DNA of 64,000 nt from Phytophthora colocasiae (taxonomy: Eukaryota; Oomycota; Peronosporomycetes; Peronosporales; Peronosporaceae), in assembly GCA_018806915.1 (NCBI GenBank), contig JAGKQI010000078.1, positions 992,001-1,056,000 on the forward strand. The letters are read 5' to 3'. Shown in pieces: positions 61,920 to 64,000 of this stretch. A program made the position numbers and the translations under genes. Position 1 is the stretch's first letter. Each line of letters begins with the position of its first letter. The notes under the pieces were generated by a model. It was not told the origin of the DNA and did no database searches. It worked only from the letters and a program-made list of their open reading frames with translations.

Positions 61920-62296
61920 GTGCATTCGTTGACTTAGGTCTGATGCCGAGATATCCCGATATGAACACCACGCACCTCAAATTGTAGCACTGGTTGATCA
62001 GGAACACCATGTCGCTCATCTTTCGTAGATGGAATGGATAGAAGTTTTCGTTGTGGGAGACTTAGAGATGGTTGTGGTTGTACGTCATGGATGAACTTGG
62101 TTGTGACCTTCTTTTTCGTGGTGGTTGTGGCCTTCTTTTTCTTCTTTTCCGTCGATTGCATCGCCTCGGTGTATATGACCGATTTCGCCGATCCAAATGC
62201 CTCTTGCAGATGAGCTCCATACTTCGTCGCGCATATGAAAAGAACGTTCAGACAGCCATCATTGCAACGACCGTGGGTGGCCAAATGTCGTGTCAA
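61920..62296 (-). pseudogene. CRN5 C-terminal remnant fused to kinase 3' flank
   Basis: The frame carries CLNVLFICATKYG, HLQEAFGSAKSVIYTEAMQ, then a Lys/Thr-rich expansion (KKKKKATTTTKKK), and runs into sequence that elsewhere is kinase 3' flank. The kinase itself and the CRN stop are missing, so a deletion of about 1.5 kb joined the two genes. Confidence 0.75.
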
Positions 62297-62328
62297 AGAG
62301 ATGATCAGCAGCCAGTGTCACTTGCTCC

Positions 62329-63570
62329 TCAGTCAGTTGCAATTGGTCCCGAATTCTCTCGCCCTTTGTTTCTTCCCATCGCGTCTTCTTGATGATCGTC
62401 CTCTTGATGATTGATCGAATCACGCCCAAGGGGATGAAGATCGAGTTGCTCGAACTTGAAGGGGATATTGAACATTCTGTACCTCGTAACATAGTCCAGG
62501 AATGACGCTCTACCGGCAATAAGGAAAAACAGTTTCCGATTATAAAACAGAGGTTGCAACATTTTGCAAAACTTGAAGAATTGTACTCTCCTCGCAGCAT
62601 TATCCAGTTTTTTGTGGTCAAAAGTCAAGCCGATTTCATCGATCACTATGAAAAGGGGCCCCACTTCCTCCGTTAACTTTTTCAAAAGAGTCACATAGTC
62701 ATTTTCGAGATTGTCGAAAGCGCGTGGTAAAACGTCGTAGTTTGCTTTGAAGAAAGCCCGAATGCGCTTGGCCAAACTTTGTGACGCTAGATAATAATCA
62801 AAGTCACCATTCTCGTCCAGAACATGCGCTTGTGCCAACGTGATACGTATCGTGTGGCAGCTGCATAAAGTGTTCATAAATTCATCCGCTGTCGTGTCAG
62901 GCTTTAGCGACTGGCATCTCCGAATGTACTCTTGACCAAATCTCGACTTTCCGAGTCCAAACACATTGTCCAAAAGCGGAATCACCCATGTTAGGCCATA
63001 TCCGTCTTTCGCCCGATTGAAATTTACTTTGTGGAATTTGACGAGGTCCTTCACCGCCTTCTCTCGATTGACGAAGAAGAGCCTAGAGTCTCTAGAATAC
63101 ACTGGTTCTTCTTCCTTCCATTCCCACTTCTTCACTTCAGTCGTTTTCAGTCTCTTCATCGACTTCTGATCTTCAATCTCGGAGTGCAGTCGCGTTTGAC
63201 TCGGCACAGATTGCTCCTCAGGAAGTCTCACGAGTACGTGAACCACATCCTCTCCAAGCGGTACATCTTCCCCAAACAACCGCGGATCTTTAGCTCTGTT
63301 CAACTTCCACGTGGGCCATAACGCCTTCAACTTTGAAGTGTCAACACGGTTCAGCAGCAGCTTATTGACCAGATCTTCGTCATATGACAACCAGCCGCTT
63401 TCCTCTGTCTTCGCCAGGAAAAGTTGTAGCTTGTCAGCATCGACACCCGTTAAGTCGTTCTTCATCTTCTTCTTGATCACCTTCTGCAACGCGGAAACCG
63501 ACTCAGTATTGTCAATGTTCACCTCGAACGCACTTCCCTCCCCGACAATCGCACAGAACAGCTTCACCAT
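62329..63570 (-). pseudogene. Crinkler (CRN) effector CRN5, internally deleted
   Basis: Open frame from MVKLFCAIVGEGSAF at 63570 to 62329 (413 residues). LQLFLAK, GWLSYDEDL, HVLVRLPEE, VFGLGKSRFGQ and LFIVIDEIGLTF are present. The first 50 residues (KKKMKNDLTGVDADK) are of the CRN1 type and the rest of the CRN4 type, so the gene is a mosaic. The frame is lost near 62400 in a region rich in short repeats (ATGATCGTCCTCTTGATGATTGATC), and about 230 residues corresponding to the CRN2 middle are gone. Confidence 0.88.
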
Positions 63571-63716
63571 CTTCTCTCGAGTCGGCGGATTCTGGAATGA
63601 ATGAATAGGGAGGGAGAATTTCCGTCCGTATTAGGTGAAATGTGATGAAGGCGTATCACGTCACCCAAGATTGGTAAGTGAGTGATGGAACTGCTGCTGC
63701 TGGACTTGCCGAGGCC

Positions 63717-64000
63717 AGCCGGGAATGCTAGTGGTGCAACGTCGTGTTGCTTCGCGTACGGCCACACGAGCAGTGGGAAGACACACGATCTTCGGATATG
63801 ACGCTGAGCTAGGTATGTGCCAGCGGTTAGTTCTCAAAATCTGTTTGCAGAGAGTGAGGGGGGCTTGCTCGAGATCGTGACGACGGCACTTGCAGAAGCT
63901 CGACAGGAAGTCGCCTTAGTGCAGTCCCGAGTGGTTCCTCTGGGAAAAGCTCGTGACGACTTGTATATTGCGAACCAGTCGCACATGTACATAATCGTCG
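63717..64000 (+). pseudogene. Kinesin fragment 4 of CRN unit (runs off right edge)
   Basis: Same 5' junction and switch I deletion as the other fragments, continuing past the window end at MYIIV. An extra TC near 63832 adds a frameshift. It shows the array continues to the right. Confidence 0.88.

Overview
The window looks like an oomycete nuclear genome, most likely Phytophthora or a close relative. This rests on five Crinkler (CRN) effector loci with the LFLAK-type N-terminus, very short GT-AG introns (about 55-70 bp), oomycete-style ankyrin repeats with the HLDVVKWLH core, and a dense mixture of chromovirus, copia, tyrosine-recombinase and hAT elements. The species cannot be named from the sequence alone.

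Positions 1-29566 are a conserved, housekeeping-rich part. They hold a Rod/KNTC1-like kinetochore protein (+, truncated by the left edge), a convergent Hsp70-family gene whose product ends in a membrane anchor, a decayed region (9000-11800), a 4.9-kb Ty3/chromovirus with LTRs and target duplication but a broken pol, and a Pol III subunit C11 (POLR3K) gene. The second exon of the Pol III gene is split by a full-length, apparently intact copia element with identical LTRs. A RecQ helicase and a TARBP1/Trm3-like tRNA ribose methyltransferase follow, divergently arranged over 80 bp.

Positions 29772-64000 are a duplicated, effector-bearing part. A kinesin-motor gene with an unusual insert is followed by three more near-identical copies of its 3' half (period about 812 bp). 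Next come an ankyrin-repeat gene containing a 49-bp microinversion, a 2.1-kb hAT element, a broken CRN and a decayed DUF3160-like fragment. A composite unit of NEK-like kinase (-), CRN (-) and kinesin fragment (+) is then tandemly repeated (CRN2, CRN3, CRN4, CRN5). The second kinase copy is split by a 7.1-kb PAT/Ngaro-type tyrosine-recombinase retrotransposon with split direct repeats A1-B1-A2...B2, and that element is itself interrupted by an 860-bp hAT-like element. The CRN proteins combine the LFLAK/DWL-like/HVLV N-terminus with a P-loop NTPase module.

Most broken genes are in the array. CRN2, CRN3, kinase 1, the first kinesin copy, the YR-element gag and integrase-like recombinase, and the copia polyprotein read open. 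All assignments come from reading motifs by eye; no database or alignment was run.
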